The position numbers and the translations under genes are program-made. Shown one piece after another: positions 18,704 through 28,195 of a stretch of DNA of 64,000 nucleotides. Within the stretch, counting starts at the first letter, position 1, and each line of letters starts with the position of its first letter. The notes beneath the pieces are model-generated. The model saw only the letters and a program-made list of their open reading frames with translations. It ran no database searches and was not told where the DNA came from. Source of the DNA: an uncultured Actinomycetes bacterium (GTDB lineage: Bacteria > Actinomycetota > Acidimicrobiia > Acidimicrobiales > RAAP-2); NCBI GenBank assembly GCA_903825305.1, contig CAIKAC010000023.1, positions 208,464 through 272,463 on the forward strand, given 5' to 3'.

Positions 18704-20332
18704 TCAAACGACCTGGGGGTCAAGCACGATGCCTCGACCCTCACAAACCGCACAATTAACGGAAACTGACTCGATCAAACCCTCTGAAATTCGCTTTCTG
18801 GTCATCTCGACGAGCCCCAATTCAGAGATATCAAAGACCTGAGTTCGAGTTTTGTCACGGCTTAGAGCTGCTCTCAATTGATTGGCCACAGCGCTGCGGT
18901 GTTCCTTGGACTCCATATCGATGAAGTCAATGACGATGATGCCACCGATGTCTCGCAGGCGAAGCTGGCGGGCCACCTCATCGGCGGCTTCCAAGTTGTT
19001 CTTGAATACCGTTTCCTCCAAGTTGGTGGTTCCGACGTTTTTGCCCGTGTTGACGTCAATCACCGTCAGAGCTTCGGTGCGCTCAATAATGAGTGAACCA
19101 CCAGAGGGCAGCCATACCTTGGTGTCTAGGGCCTTGTGGAGCTGTTCGTGGACGAAATGGCGCTCGAACACGGGCAGTGTTTCTGCCTTGGGGTCGTAGT
19201 ACTCCACGCGTTCAGTCAGCTCGGGGCTCACCTGCGAAACATAAGCCTTCACTTGCTCATAGAGCGCACGGTCATCGATGATGACTCCCCGATAGTCAGC
19301 GGTGAGTTCTTCTCGAAGCATCCTGACGGCCAGTTCAAGCTCTCGATAGAGCAGTCCGGGCTTCGATGACTTCTTTGCTTCCGACTCGATCTTTGCCCAG
19401 CGCTCGGACAGTTCTGCGGTGTCAGCGGCGAGTTCTTCGGCGCTCGCGCCTTCAGCAGCCGTTCGCACGATGAGTCCATGGCCGGCCGGGCGAACTTCAT
19501 CCAAAATCTTGCGCAGACGGCGCCGTTCGCCATCTCCGAGGCGCTTGGAGATGCCAATCGTTGAGGAATTGGGCACCAGCACTACAAAGCGACCAGGAAG
19601 CGAGACTTCTTGGGTCAATCGAGCGCCTTTGGCACCAATGGGGTTCTTGGTGACCTGGCACACCACGAGCTGTCCTGGCTTGATGACGTCTTCGATGCGT
19701 GCAGAAGCCTCCGGGATGTGATCGGAATCTTCAGATTCATAGCGGACGTCGCCACGGTACAACACGGCGTTTTTGGGGATACCAATGTCTACGAAGGCCG
19801 CTTCCATGCCCGGAAGGACATTTTGAACGCGTCCGAGGTACAAGTTGCCATCAATTTGCGTCGTCTCATCTGACTCTTTGACGACGTAGTACTCAACCAG
19901 ACTCCGACCCTCGAGCATGGCGATATGAGTGGTGGGCCCATCAACGTGGACACACATCAGGTAGCGACCAGTGGATTTGTTCTTTCGGTCTCCACCGCGT
20001 CCGCCCCGGCGTCGGCGACGCTTGGACGATGACCCCTCGGCCGCGCTCACGGCTGCCGATCCAGCCGGAACGGGGGTAGGTGCGCGACCAGGCACTCGCT
20101 GAGGCTCTGGGCTCACGACGTCATCTCCCACCTTGGTGTCACCAACCTTGGGGGCTGGCGAATCGCTTGGTGCAGCCACGTCCGCGGCCGAGGAAGTCTC
20201 GGTCGTGGTTTCTTGAACAACAGGCACTGCCGGTGCTGGGCGAGTATCGCCAATACGGGGCGACGCTGCAGGAGACGCTACCTCGCTAGTTTCTGGCGCT
20301 CCATTGATTGCTGTGTTGTCTTGCTCCTCCAT
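18704..20332 (-). CDS. rng: Ribonuclease E/G
   Basis: A 542-residue endoribonuclease for rRNA/mRNA processing. A Pro/Ala/Thr-rich acidic N-terminal extension (about 1-105) ends in a basic K-R-R-R-R-R-G-G-R-G-G patch; then comes the S1-like domain (about 150-225), the 5' sensor/RNase H part, and the DNase I-like part with catalytic acids in V-I-D-V-N-T-G-K and I-I-V-I-D-F-I-D-M. The zinc-link Cys pair is C-A-V-C-E-G-R-G near the C-terminus. The actinobacterial enzyme often carries disordered tails at both ends; here only the N-terminal one is present. It precedes rplU by 20 bases. Confidence 0.93.
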   Translation of the reverse strand: MEEQDNTAINGAPETSEVASPAASPRIGDTRPAPAVPVVQETTTETSSAADVAAPSDSPAPKVGDTKVGDDVVSPEPQRVPGRAPTPVPAGSAAVSAAEGSSSKRRRRRGGRGGDRKNKSTGRYLMCVHVDGPTTHIAMLEGRSLVEYYVVKESDETTQIDGNLYLGRVQNVLPGMEAAFVDIGIPKNAVLYRGDVRYESEDSDHIPEASARIEDVIKPGQLVVCQVTKNPIGAKGARLTQEVSLPGRFVVLVPNSSTIGISKRLGDGERRRLRKILDEVRPAGHGLIVRTAAEGASAEELAADTAELSERWAKIESEAKKSSKPGLLYRELELAVRMLREELTADYRGVIIDDRALYEQVKAYVSQVSPELTERVEYYDPKAETLPVFERHFVHEQLHKALDTKVWLPSGGSLIIERTEALTVIDVNTGKNVGTTNLEETVFKNNLEAADEVARQLRLRDIGGIIVIDFIDMESKEHRSAVANQLRAALSRDKTRTQVFDISELGLVEMTRKRISEGLIESVSVNCAVCEGRGIVLDPQVV

Positions 20333-20353
20333 GGAAGCAGACCCTCCTCGTTC

Positions 20354-21130
20354 TCATCGGCCCTGGACCCCCACATTCACGGGTGCCCGAACTAGGCCTT
20401 GTAGGGAGAGCGGTTCAAAACGCTCCCCATCGACTGTTTCGTACTGACCGGTTCGAGTGGCTCGAACCAATCGCAAAGTGGGATCAATTCCTTCCAGCAG
20501 TTCGACCGGGCGAACCCCGCGGGGTTTGGTCGAAAGCGATGCTTCGATGCGTTGTGTCCCTGGGGTCGATCCCGAACCCCGGTGGAACAGCGTGACAATG
20601 CTGGGACGTAGGTTGTCCGCCGTCTTTCGACCTTTGCGAACCCGCTCGACGAGAACCTGATCAGCCACAAGCAGGGATTCAATCCGCTCGCTTAGCTGTT
20701 CAGCGCCCATGCCGGCGACCTCCAATATCCAGTCACATGATGTTACTTGCTCTTGCAAAGACCCTTCGGCACCGGTCAAAACCCCAGCGCTGGCCACCTC
20801 AATGCCCTCAGGCATGGTGTCTTGGAGCACGCCCGCCACCCACTGTGCAGCCTCTATGCCGGCTTCAGGGTCGGCTGTGGCATCAAATCCGGCCCCTCCC
20901 CCGTCAGCAAAGCGCAGATCGATGTACTCAGCCAGCGATTCACAACCCGTTGGTAGCGCCAATGAGAACGCAAGCAGCGGTCGAGGCGAAAAACCTTGAG
21001 AATGAGCGATGGGAAGGCGCGAACGTCGTAGCCCTCGCTCGATCACTCGCGCCATATCTCGTTGCGAGGTATAGCGAATCCGCCCGTGCTTGGCATAGCG
21101 GATTCGGACTCTCTCTGGAACGCGGTTCAC
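20354..21130 (-). CDS. DUF2344 (TIGR03936 family) protein, radical SAM partner
   Basis: A 258-residue protein beginning VNRVPERVRIRYAKHGRIRY, with T-S-Q-R-D-M-A-R-V-I-E-R and S-Q-G-F-S-P-R-P as family signatures. It is found next to, or fused with, the TIGR03960 radical SAM protein in many bacteria, and upstream of rng-rplU-rpmA. A role in RNA or protein modification with its partner is supposed but not established. GTG start overlapping the radical SAM stop by four bases (GTGA), so the two are tightly coupled. Confidence 0.87.
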   Translation of the reverse strand: MNRVPERVRIRYAKHGRIRYTSQRDMARVIERGLRRSRLPIAHSQGFSPRPLLAFSLALPTGCESLAEYIDLRFADGGGAGFDATADPEAGIEAAQWVAGVLQDTMPEGIEVASAGVLTGAEGSLQEQVTSCDWILEVAGMGAEQLSERIESLLVADQVLVERVRKGRKTADNLRPSIVTLFHRGSGSTPGTQRIEASLSTKPRGVRPVELLEGIDPTLRLVRATRTGQYETVDGERFEPLSLQGLVRAPVNVGVQGR

Positions 21131-23067
21131 GAAGTGGGCCTCAGTCCAACGCTCACCGGCACGCTCAGGTCAATGCCTTGTCCGGTGCCTTGTGAACCCC
21201 CAGCTGGCGCAATAGCGGAGGCAACATGGTGTTCGAGTCCCAAGGTGGTACAAGCTCCACAGTCGTAACAGGGAGTCCACCGACAATCTTCGACGCCGAG
21301 CTCGCCAAGGGCGTCTTGGTACTCACCGACGAGAAAATCTTTGTGAAGGCCAGCGGACAAGTGGTCCCAAGGAAGCATTTCATCGACGCTTCGCTGACGC
21401 GTCGTGACGTCTTCGATCAAGAGACCCGCTCGCTCCATGGCAGTTTCAAACCTCGAGAGATCGAAGAATTCGCCCCACTCTTGGAAAATGCCGCCTTGGC
21501 GCCACACATCTTCAACCACAGCGCCCATGCGACGGTCGCCTCTACTCATCAGTGCCTCAGCGACTGATGCCTTGGGCTCATGCCACCTGATCGTCAAACC
21601 CTTGGTTTCATGGGCCTTGGAACGGAGCATGGAGATTTTTCGTTGCAGCTCTTCTCCACTGTCCTGGGCGTGCCACTGGAAGGGGGTTTGCGGTTTGGGC
21701 ACAAAGCCACCAACCGAAGCCGTCACGGTTACGTTCGAGTGGTAGCGACGACCAATTTCAACGCAGCGCCTCCCCAACTCGGCAATACCTAACACGTCTT
21801 CGTCTCGCTCCGAGGGCAAGCCAATGAGGAAGTACAACTTGACGCGGCGCCACCCTTGAGAGAAGGCGGCATCAACGGCGGCATAGAGATCGTCGTCAGT
21901 AATGAGTTTGTTAATGACCCGCCTCATCCGCCAGGTGCCGCCCTCAGGAGCAAAGGTCAGACCCGTTCGCTTGACCTGTTGAATCTTGGCCGCAGTTCCG
22001 ACGGTAAAGGCATCGACACGCAGCGACGGCAGCGATACTGAGACGCGTCCAGCGTTTCGCTCGTTATCGACGACGGCGGCCACCAGGGGTTCAATGCCCG
22101 AGAAATCAGCAGTGGATAGCGAGGTGAGCGCCACCTCGTCGTATCCGGTGCGCTCAATGCCTCGCTGCACCATGTCGATGACTTGCTCGGTTGGACGTTC
22201 TCGCACCGGCCGCGTAATCATTCCGGCTTGGCAAAAGCGGCACCCTCGGGTGCAACCACGAAACACTTCGACGTTGAGTCGGTCATGGACTACTTCCATG
22301 AGTGGCACAAGCTGTTGCTTGGGATAGGGCCACTCACCAAGATCCTGCACGCTTCGCTTTTCAACGATTTCTGGCACCCAGTCGGCGATGCGCTCCAATC
22401 CCACCTGTACTGCCCCATCGAATACTGGTCGGTACAGGCTCGGGACGTACACGCCTTCAATGGCACTCAAGAGGCGATGGAGCTCGGCTCTGGTGCGCTC
22501 AGGCTCATCGATTGCGAGCCAACGCGCTACCGCCTCAGTAATGTCGGCGACCACTTCTTCGCCATCTCCGAGCACGGCTGCGTCGAGATAATCCGCGAGG
22601 GGTTCAGGGTTATACGTGCAGTGCCCTCCGGCAATGATGACCGGATCATTCGCGCCACGCTCTTGCGTGCGCACGGGAATCCCCCCGAGATCCACCATGT
22701 TCAACACGTTGGTATAGGTCAGTTCTGCCGACAAGTTGAAGGCAATGATGTGAAATTCATGAGCTGGCTTGTGGCTCTCCACGCTGAACAGCGGGATGCC
22801 GTGTTCGCGCATCAGGGTCTCGAGGTCATGCCAGGGCGCATAGGTGCGCTCAGCAGCACCATCACTGCGCTCATTGATGATTTCGTAGAGGATCTGAAGG
22901 CCTTGATTGGGCAGGCCGATTTCGTAGGTATCGGGATAGGCGAGCAACCACGACACAATCCCTTCACCATGGGTCGGCATTTGACAGCCCAATTCTCCGC
23001 CTACGTAGCGAGCAGGCTTTTCTACGGAGAACAGCAGCGGTTCAAGTTGCTCAAAGACAGAGGTCAT
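21127..23067 (-). CDS. TIGR03960-family radical SAM protein
   Basis: A 646-residue protein with an N-terminal B12-binding-like Rossmann region (about 30-200) and a radical SAM core. The [4Fe-4S] motif is C272-x3-C276-x2-C279 in G-C-T-R-G-C-R-F-C-Q-A-G. A second Cys-rich segment, D-C-R-W-T-P-C-Y-D-C-G-A-C, lies near the C-terminus and could hold another cluster or a metal. The reaction is unknown. Family members pair with DUF2344, as here with a four-base overlap, and sit near rng and L21/L27, which suggests an RNA or ribosome-linked modification. Confidence 0.88.
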   Translation of the reverse strand: MTSVFEQLEPLLFSVEKPARYVGGELGCQMPTHGEGIVSWLLAYPDTYEIGLPNQGLQILYEIINERSDGAAERTYAPWHDLETLMREHGIPLFSVESHKPAHEFHIIAFNLSAELTYTNVLNMVDLGGIPVRTQERGANDPVIIAGGHCTYNPEPLADYLDAAVLGDGEEVVADITEAVARWLAIDEPERTRAELHRLLSAIEGVYVPSLYRPVFDGAVQVGLERIADWVPEIVEKRSVQDLGEWPYPKQQLVPLMEVVHDRLNVEVFRGCTRGCRFCQAGMITRPVRERPTEQVIDMVQRGIERTGYDEVALTSLSTADFSGIEPLVAAVVDNERNAGRVSVSLPSLRVDAFTVGTAAKIQQVKRTGLTFAPEGGTWRMRRVINKLITDDDLYAAVDAAFSQGWRRVKLYFLIGLPSERDEDVLGIAELGRRCVEIGRRYHSNVTVTASVGGFVPKPQTPFQWHAQDSGEELQRKISMLRSKAHETKGLTIRWHEPKASVAEALMSRGDRRMGAVVEDVWRQGGIFQEWGEFFDLSRFETAMERAGLLIEDVTTRQRSVDEMLPWDHLSAGLHKDFLVGEYQDALGELGVEDCRWTPCYDCGACTTLGLEHHVASAIAPAGGSQGTGQGIDLSVPVSVGLRPTS

Positions 23068-23106
23068 GGGCTAATTCTAGGTTGCCCAAAGTAGCCAGAG
23101 GCTTGA

Positions 23107-25209
23107 TCAGCCTTGGGGGGATGTCGTCGAGGTTGACGACGAGGTCGTGGTGGCGGGCCTCATCGTGGTGGTCGTCACCTGGGGAGGATTCACAACCGAG
23201 GGATACACCACTGGCTTCACAGGGTGAGCCGTTAGGTAATTAAAAATTTGAGCCACCACGGGAGCCGCGGCTGAAGCACCATATCCACCTTGAGCGATCA
23301 CGCACACCACGACATATTTCGGATGTGGCCATGGTCCGAATCCAACGAACCATGAGTTGGGCTCTTCGCCGGCAACGTTCGTGGCAGTACCCGTCTTGCC
23401 GCCCACGACGAACGAAGCCTGGTTGTACTTGGCATATTGCTGGAAACTCGGATACGCCGTGCCTTTGGGGTTATTCACGACGCCAAGCAAGCCTTGAATG
23501 ATGGGCGCTTGCATTTGTGGAGTAAGGGCAACATGTCCGGTGACTCTCGATCCGTAGCGCATGATGAGCTTGCCGCCCGGTGTGGCGAGTCCCGCCGCAA
23601 CTTCAGGAGCGTAGCGAGTGCCTCCGTTGACCAAGGTGGCATAGGCATCGGCCATGGCAATGGGCGTGACAGCAGTCGCTCCCTGTCCGAAGGCCATTTC
23701 AATGTTGTCACCGATATACCACGTGGTGTTCGGGAACGCTTTGGGCGCTTGGCGGTGCAGCACTAATCGGACGGCAGGTGCGTCCACACGCCCGGCCACC
23801 TCGCCGGGAAGGTCAATGCCGGTGAGGGCATCAAGGCCGTAGCTTGCAGCCGTGTCTTGGATAGGAGTCGAACCATAGGTCGAGGGCGAGATGCCGAAGA
23901 GATAACCGAGATTGTAAAAGTAGTAGTCCGAACTCTCTGTGAGCGCTGTGGGCATGTCAACGTAGCCGAGCGCCAAGTTGTCATCGTCGTGAAAGGTACA
24001 ACCGGCTCCACCCTTTTGACAGATCGGCACCGTGAATGCACCCGTGTCATTAATGGCTTGGTAGGGATTGATGATGTGGTGCTGCAAGGCGGCAGTCGAC
24101 GTGATCATCTTGAAGGTTGAACCTGGCGTGTAGAGACCGCCAATGGCGTAATTGTTTAAGGCTCCGGCTTGCAAAATGGTGTTGAGTTGAGCCTGCGTCA
24201 AACCGTTGACGAAGCCGTTGAGATCAAAGGTGGGAAAACTCACCATCCCAAGCACCGCGCCGTTGCTGGGGTCAAGTACGACTGCAGAACCATCGACGGC
24301 TTTTGGATAAATGCCTGATCGCGAGTCTTTCGTCTGACGGTCAACCATGATTTGGTGCGCCAAGACGGTAGTCATGTCAGCCTGCAGTCCCGCATCGACG
24401 TTGAGCACCACCGTGTCGCCAGTGCGAGGGGCAACATATTTGACAACGCCGAGGTCTTGGCCGTGCGAGTTCACGGCCACTTCCTCAAGACCAGCCACGC
24501 CTCGAAGTTGCTGCTGATAAAAGTTCTCAATACCAGCTTGGCCATACTTCGACGCTGCGGTGTAGCCATCGTTGGCATGGGCGGCGAGTTCTGATGCCGA
24601 GATTGATCCCACGTAGCCAAGCAGTTGCGCGGCTGAGGTGCCCCCAAGGGGATAGACGCGTTGCGTCGTTGTTTCCACACTGACACCCGCAAAGTCACCA
24701 GCATGTTCCTCTAAGTATTGAATGAGCGAAAGATTTGCGCCCTTGACCACAGGAACTGGCTGATATGGCAAGTACTGATTCGAATAGAGCTGAGTCCAAA
24801 TTTGCTTTGGCGACTCATTGATCAGCGCGGCTAATTTGCCCACCACCGTGGGGTTTTGAATAGCAAACTCACGCGACAGCACCACATTTTGAGTGACGGC
24901 ATTACCTACCATCACATGGTTCTCCCTGTCAGTAATCAATCCACGAGGAGCTGGCAAGGTCACGACCCGAAGCGCGTTGCCATTGGCATTGGCCTTGGCG
25001 GTTGCAGCATGAACCACCTGGAGTGAAAACAATCGCAGGATCATGACGGCGAACAGCACCGCAACAATGGCTCCGATGATCACGATGCGAAGTTCAGGTC
25101 GCGATGCCACCTCGTCAGGCGACGGCACAACGTCGGCCATGCTGAGCGAGCGCTTCACCCGAAGGCGCAGCCGTGACTCACGGTTTCGGATTCGACTAAC
25201 GATGCCCAC
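23107..25209 (-). CDS. mrdA: Penicillin-binding protein 2 (class B PBP, transpeptidase of elongation)
   Basis: A 700-residue cell-elongation transpeptidase. A short basic cytoplasmic tail is followed by one membrane anchor (about 41-63), then the PBP dimerisation domain (about 85-260) and the transpeptidase domain (about 300-660). Catalytic motifs: S364-T-F-K, S426-S-D (the SxN motif with Asp in place of Asn, as in other PBP2s) and K605-T-G. The C-terminal 35 residues are a Thr/Ser/Pro-rich tail. GTG start overlapping the mreD stop by one base. It ends the mreBCD-mrdA operon; the RodA glycosyltransferase gene expected next is absent, and the radical SAM gene follows. Confidence 0.93.
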   Translation of the reverse strand: MGIVSRIRNRESRLRLRVKRSLSMADVVPSPDEVASRPELRIVIIGAIVAVLFAVMILRLFSLQVVHAATAKANANGNALRVVTLPAPRGLITDRENHVMVGNAVTQNVVLSREFAIQNPTVVGKLAALINESPKQIWTQLYSNQYLPYQPVPVVKGANLSLIQYLEEHAGDFAGVSVETTTQRVYPLGGTSAAQLLGYVGSISASELAAHANDGYTAASKYGQAGIENFYQQQLRGVAGLEEVAVNSHGQDLGVVKYVAPRTGDTVVLNVDAGLQADMTTVLAHQIMVDRQTKDSRSGIYPKAVDGSAVVLDPSNGAVLGMVSFPTFDLNGFVNGLTQAQLNTILQAGALNNYAIGGLYTPGSTFKMITSTAALQHHIINPYQAINDTGAFTVPICQKGGAGCTFHDDDNLALGYVDMPTALTESSDYYFYNLGYLFGISPSTYGSTPIQDTAASYGLDALTGIDLPGEVAGRVDAPAVRLVLHRQAPKAFPNTTWYIGDNIEMAFGQGATAVTPIAMADAYATLVNGGTRYAPEVAAGLATPGGKLIMRYGSRVTGHVALTPQMQAPIIQGLLGVVNNPKGTAYPSFQQYAKYNQASFVVGGKTGTATNVAGEEPNSWFVGFGPWPHPKYVVVCVIAQGGYGASAAAPVVAQIFNYLTAHPVKPVVYPSVVNPPQVTTTTMRPATTTSSSTSTTSPQG

Positions 25210-25742
25210 TAGCCCATCCTGCGCAGACGGTGTCGTCGACGTGGTTGGTCAGAACCCCATGCCCACGCCACCATGACGGCAACGGGTACGCCTAGCAATG
25301 CACAGGTGGCAGTCGTGACCACTTCTATATTGAGCATCGGCAAGGTTTGGAAACTCGTTTGACCAAAGAGCACGCCCAAGACGAAGTAGAGCCCCACGCC
25401 CACAAGGCCAGATGCTGCACCGATGCCAACGGGCAGCCACCAGACTTCACGAATACTGGCTAACGCGCCCCGCTCGGCCGCGAGCCCCACGCAGAAGCCA
25501 ATGATCGCCATGGTCATCGCCGAGAGTCCAAAAGGGGTGGGCACCAGACAGTCCACGCACAACCCGACCCCGAAGCCACCGAGTGCCCCCGCTTCAGAGC
25601 CTCCAACCAAACCAATGGACGGGGCTAGAAGCCACGCAAACTCAGGGTGTACTCCCCAAATTAAGGCATGCACTGCCACGGTCTCTTGGACGAGCACCAC
25701 GAAGAGGCAGACCACGACAAGTCGGATCCAGGAGCGAGGCAT
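25209..25742 (-). CDS. mreD: Rod shape-determining protein MreD
   Basis: A 177-residue membrane protein of about five hydrophobic helices, beginning MPRSWIRLVVVCLFVVLVQE. MreD proteins are poorly conserved; the call rests on size, hydrophobicity, P-T-P-F-G-L-S-A near the middle, and on position between mreC and mrdA. It helps link cytoplasmic MreB filaments to periplasmic wall synthesis. It starts within the mreC stop (TAATG) and ends within the mrdA start, so translation is coupled through the operon. Confidence 0.87.
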   Translation of the reverse strand: MPRSWIRLVVVCLFVVLVQETVAVHALIWGVHPEFAWLLAPSIGLVGGSEAGALGGFGVGLCVDCLVPTPFGLSAMTMAIIGFCVGLAAERGALASIREVWWLPVGIGAASGLVGVGLYFVLGVLFGQTSFQTLPMLNIEVVTTATCALLGVPVAVMVAWAWGSDQPRRRHRLRRMG

Positions 25743-26560
25743 TACTTAAGCGGCTCCCACAGGACCACATTGACGTACGAGAGATTCCCGAGGTTTGCGT
25801 CGGGGGCCACCACGATTTGCATCTGCGTGGCCGTTGCCACTGATTTAGCTGAAATGACGTGCCCAACGGGAATTCCCGCTGGGAATTCCGATCCACTTAA
25901 ACCGTTGGTGTACACCGACTCACCAGCATGAACCAAGGAATCGATGGGAACATAGGCAACCGCCAAGGGATCGCCTTGCCCATTGCCTTGCAAAATCCCC
26001 ATCACGGACGTGGTGCCAAAGGACACACCGATTCTGGTTTGCCCATCGGTCACCAAGCGAACCGTTGCGCTCCCAGCGGTGGTCGAAATCACCTGGCCGA
26101 CATAGCCACCCGAGCCCACGACGGCCATCCCTGGTGCAATACCGGAACTCGCGCCTTTGGAGATGGTGATCGTCGATGAGAAGTTCGACTGCGCAATACC
26201 CGTGGTCTGCGCAGTTTCAGTCGGCAGCTGATTCAAAAACGGAAGGTTCTGCAAGCCGAGCACGTTGGCCACTTGTCGCCGTTCGTAGGCGATCTCTGCT
26301 TGGCCCATTCTCATTTGGGCAATTTGTGCACGCAGCTTCGCGTTTTCGTTCGTCACTGATGAATAGTTCAGCGCACCCGAGAAGAAATTACCGATCGGCC
26401 TCGTAACCGTATTGATAACGGAGGTAAAGGGGCTCAAGAGTGTGGAACCCACAGACTTAGCAGCACCGCCGATACTCGATTGCGTGGCAATCAACAGCAC
26501 GGAAATGACGATCACCACGCCGAGAACAGTGAAGCGTCGGCGAGCCTGACGAGAAGCCAC
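25742..26560 (-). CDS. mreC: Rod shape-determining protein MreC
   Basis: A 272-residue protein with an N-terminal membrane anchor (about 10-32), a coiled coil (about 65-95, N-E-N-A-K-L-R-A-Q-I), and two beta-barrel domains with the family pattern S-S-T-I-T-I-S-K-G-A-S-S-G-I-A-P-G-M-A-V-V near 128-148. MreC is the periplasmic partner that activates PBP2. GTG start at 26560, 15 bases after mreB. Confidence 0.92.
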   Translation of the reverse strand: MASRQARRRFTVLGVVIVISVLLIATQSSIGGAAKSVGSTLLSPFTSVINTVTRPIGNFFSGALNYSSVTNENAKLRAQIAQMRMGQAEIAYERRQVANVLGLQNLPFLNQLPTETAQTTGIAQSNFSSTITISKGASSGIAPGMAVVGSGGYVGQVISTTAGSATVRLVTDGQTRIGVSFGTTSVMGILQGNGQGDPLAVAYVPIDSLVHAGESVYTNGLSGSEFPAGIPVGHVISAKSVATATQMQIVVAPDANLGNLSYVNVVLWEPLK

Positions 26561-26575
26561 GAGAGTGCCGCTCGG

Positions 26576-27607
26576 CTATCGAGACTTCGAGGTGATCAAG
26601 ACTCGCTTGAGCGCCTCGAACTCCTCCAAGCATTGGCCTGAGCCGATTGCTACGCAGTTCAGAGGGTCGCGGGCAACCACAATGGGCATGCCAGTCTCTT
26701 CTTGGAGCCGGGCGTCGAGGCCATGGAGCAACGCTCCGCCGCCAGTCAAGACAATGCCTTGCTCCATGATGTCGCCGGAGAGTTCCGGTGGCGTGCGGTC
26801 CAGCGTCGACTTCACCGCATCAACGATTGCGGTCACGGGCTCTTCAATGGCTTCGCGAATTTGTTCCGTCGAAATTACGACGGTCTTGGGAAGGCCTGTC
26901 ACCAAGTCACGACCACGAATTTCGGCGCGAAGTTCTTCCTCGAGCGGGTGAGCTGAGCCAAGCGCAATTTTGATTTCTTCAGCCGTACGCTCGCCCAACG
27001 CCAAACTGAATTCCTTCTTGACGTAGGCGACGATGGATTCATCGAGCTCGTCACCGCCAATGCGGATCGATTGGGCAGTCACGATACCGCCGAGTGAAAT
27101 AACGGCAACTTCGGTCGTTCCACCACCAATGTCGACCACCATGTTTCCGGTTGGCTCATGCACGGGCAAACCTGCTCCGATAGCTGCAGCCATGGGCTCT
27201 TCGATGATGTAGGCGCGACGAGCTCCCGCATATTCTGCGGCCTCCATGACGGCCCGTTGCTCAACGCCCGTGATGCCCGATGGCACGCAGATAACCATGC
27301 GAGGCTTGGCGAAGCGACGCTGGTGGACGCGGTGGATGAAGTAACGAAGCATCTTTTCGCAAATTTCGAAGTCGGCAATCACGCCGTCTTTCAAGGGACG
27401 AACCGCTTGAATGTTGCTCGGCGTACGGCCGATCATGCGCTTTGCTTCTGCGCCAACGGCCAAGGGACGGCCGTCTTTGACATCGATTGCCACTACCGAG
27501 GGCTCGTTGAGAATGATGCCGCGGCCGCGCACGTATACCAAGGTGTTGGCGGTACCAAGGTCTACGGCCATGTCGCGACCAAGGAGAGAGAGGCTTCTAT
27601 CGGCCAT
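26576..27607 (-). CDS. mreB: Rod shape-determining protein MreB
   Basis: A 343-residue actin-like protein that directs lateral cell-wall synthesis. Motifs: phosphate 1 [10 protein letters not shown], phosphate 2 [10 protein letters not shown], adenosine G-G-G-A-L-L-H-G-L, and connect 1 E-P-M-A-A-A-I-G. It is the first gene of the mreBCD-mrdA operon; 132 bases upstream separate it from ndk. Its presence predicts a rod-shaped or elongating cell, although some coccoid actinobacteria keep mreB. Confidence 0.96.
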   Translation of the reverse strand: MADRSLSLLGRDMAVDLGTANTLVYVRGRGIILNEPSVVAIDVKDGRPLAVGAEAKRMIGRTPSNIQAVRPLKDGVIADFEICEKMLRYFIHRVHQRRFAKPRMVICVPSGITGVEQRAVMEAAEYAGARRAYIIEEPMAAAIGAGLPVHEPTGNMVVDIGGGTTEVAVISLGGIVTAQSIRIGGDELDESIVAYVKKEFSLALGERTAEEIKIALGSAHPLEEELRAEIRGRDLVTGLPKTVVISTEQIREAIEEPVTAIVDAVKSTLDRTPPELSGDIMEQGIVLTGGGALLHGLDARLQEETGMPIVVARDPLNCVAIGSGQCLEEFEALKRVLITSKSR

Positions 27608-27739
27608 CAGCGGTCCTGCTCATTGAAAAATAGGGAGCCTTCGAAATGATTCGAGGCATGGGGAAACAAATACACGCCTCCAAGGCTACAGCCCCACGGC
27701 AACGGTAGAACGGCACCATTGCCCCTGATGGGGCGGAAA

Positions 27740-28150
27740 TTAGGCCAATCCGGGGAAGAACAGGGCAATTTCACGCGCTGCTGACTCATTGGAGTCAGAA
27801 CCGTGAATCAAGTTCTCGCCCATTTCGGTAGCCCAGTCACCGCGGATGGTTCCAGGTGCTGCATCAACAGGATTCGTAGCCCCCATCAGGGTGCGCACGA
27901 TTTTGTAGGTGTCCTCAGGGCCCTCAACCACAAAGGGGAAGGCTGGTGAGCGGGTGATGAAGTCAACTAGCTCGCCAAAGAATGGCTTGGAGGCGTGCTC
28001 GGCGTAGTGCTGCTCGGCAGTGTCGCGCGAGATGGTGCGCAGTTCGCCAGCTACCAGCGTCAAGCCTTTAGCTTCCAAGCGGGCAATGATTTGGCCGGTG
28101 AGCTTGCGCTCAACGCCGTCGGGCTTCACGATGACAAGGGTGCGGTTCAC
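27740..28150 (-). CDS. ndk: Nucleoside diphosphate kinase
   Basis: A 136-residue kinase that balances NTP pools by phosphate transfer through a His. The start [13 protein letters not shown] and the active-site segment N-L-I-H-G-S-D-S are as in the family. A TTG three codons earlier (28159) also opens the frame, but GTG at 28150 matches usual Ndk starts. It lies between folC and mreB in a minus-strand run. GCCCC-TGAT-GGGGC at 27721-27734, just after the stop, could be a weak terminator. Confidence 0.95.
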   Translation of the reverse strand: MNRTLVIVKPDGVERKLTGQIIARLEAKGLTLVAGELRTISRDTAEQHYAEHASKPFFGELVDFITRSPAFPFVVEGPEDTYKIVRTLMGATNPVDAAPGTIRGDWATEMGENLIHGSDSNESAAREIALFFPGLA

Positions 28151-28195
28151 GGCCGACAACCTAGCAAACCTCGGCCGAGGTTGAAAATCACCGAC

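Noticed and set aside
22183-23094. Plus-strand open frame of 303 codons
   Set aside because: Complete antisense shadow of the radical SAM gene.
27740-28159. TTG start for ndk at 28159
   Set aside because: GTG three codons later gives the usual N-R-T-L-V Ndk start; the TTG version adds residues not typical of the family.
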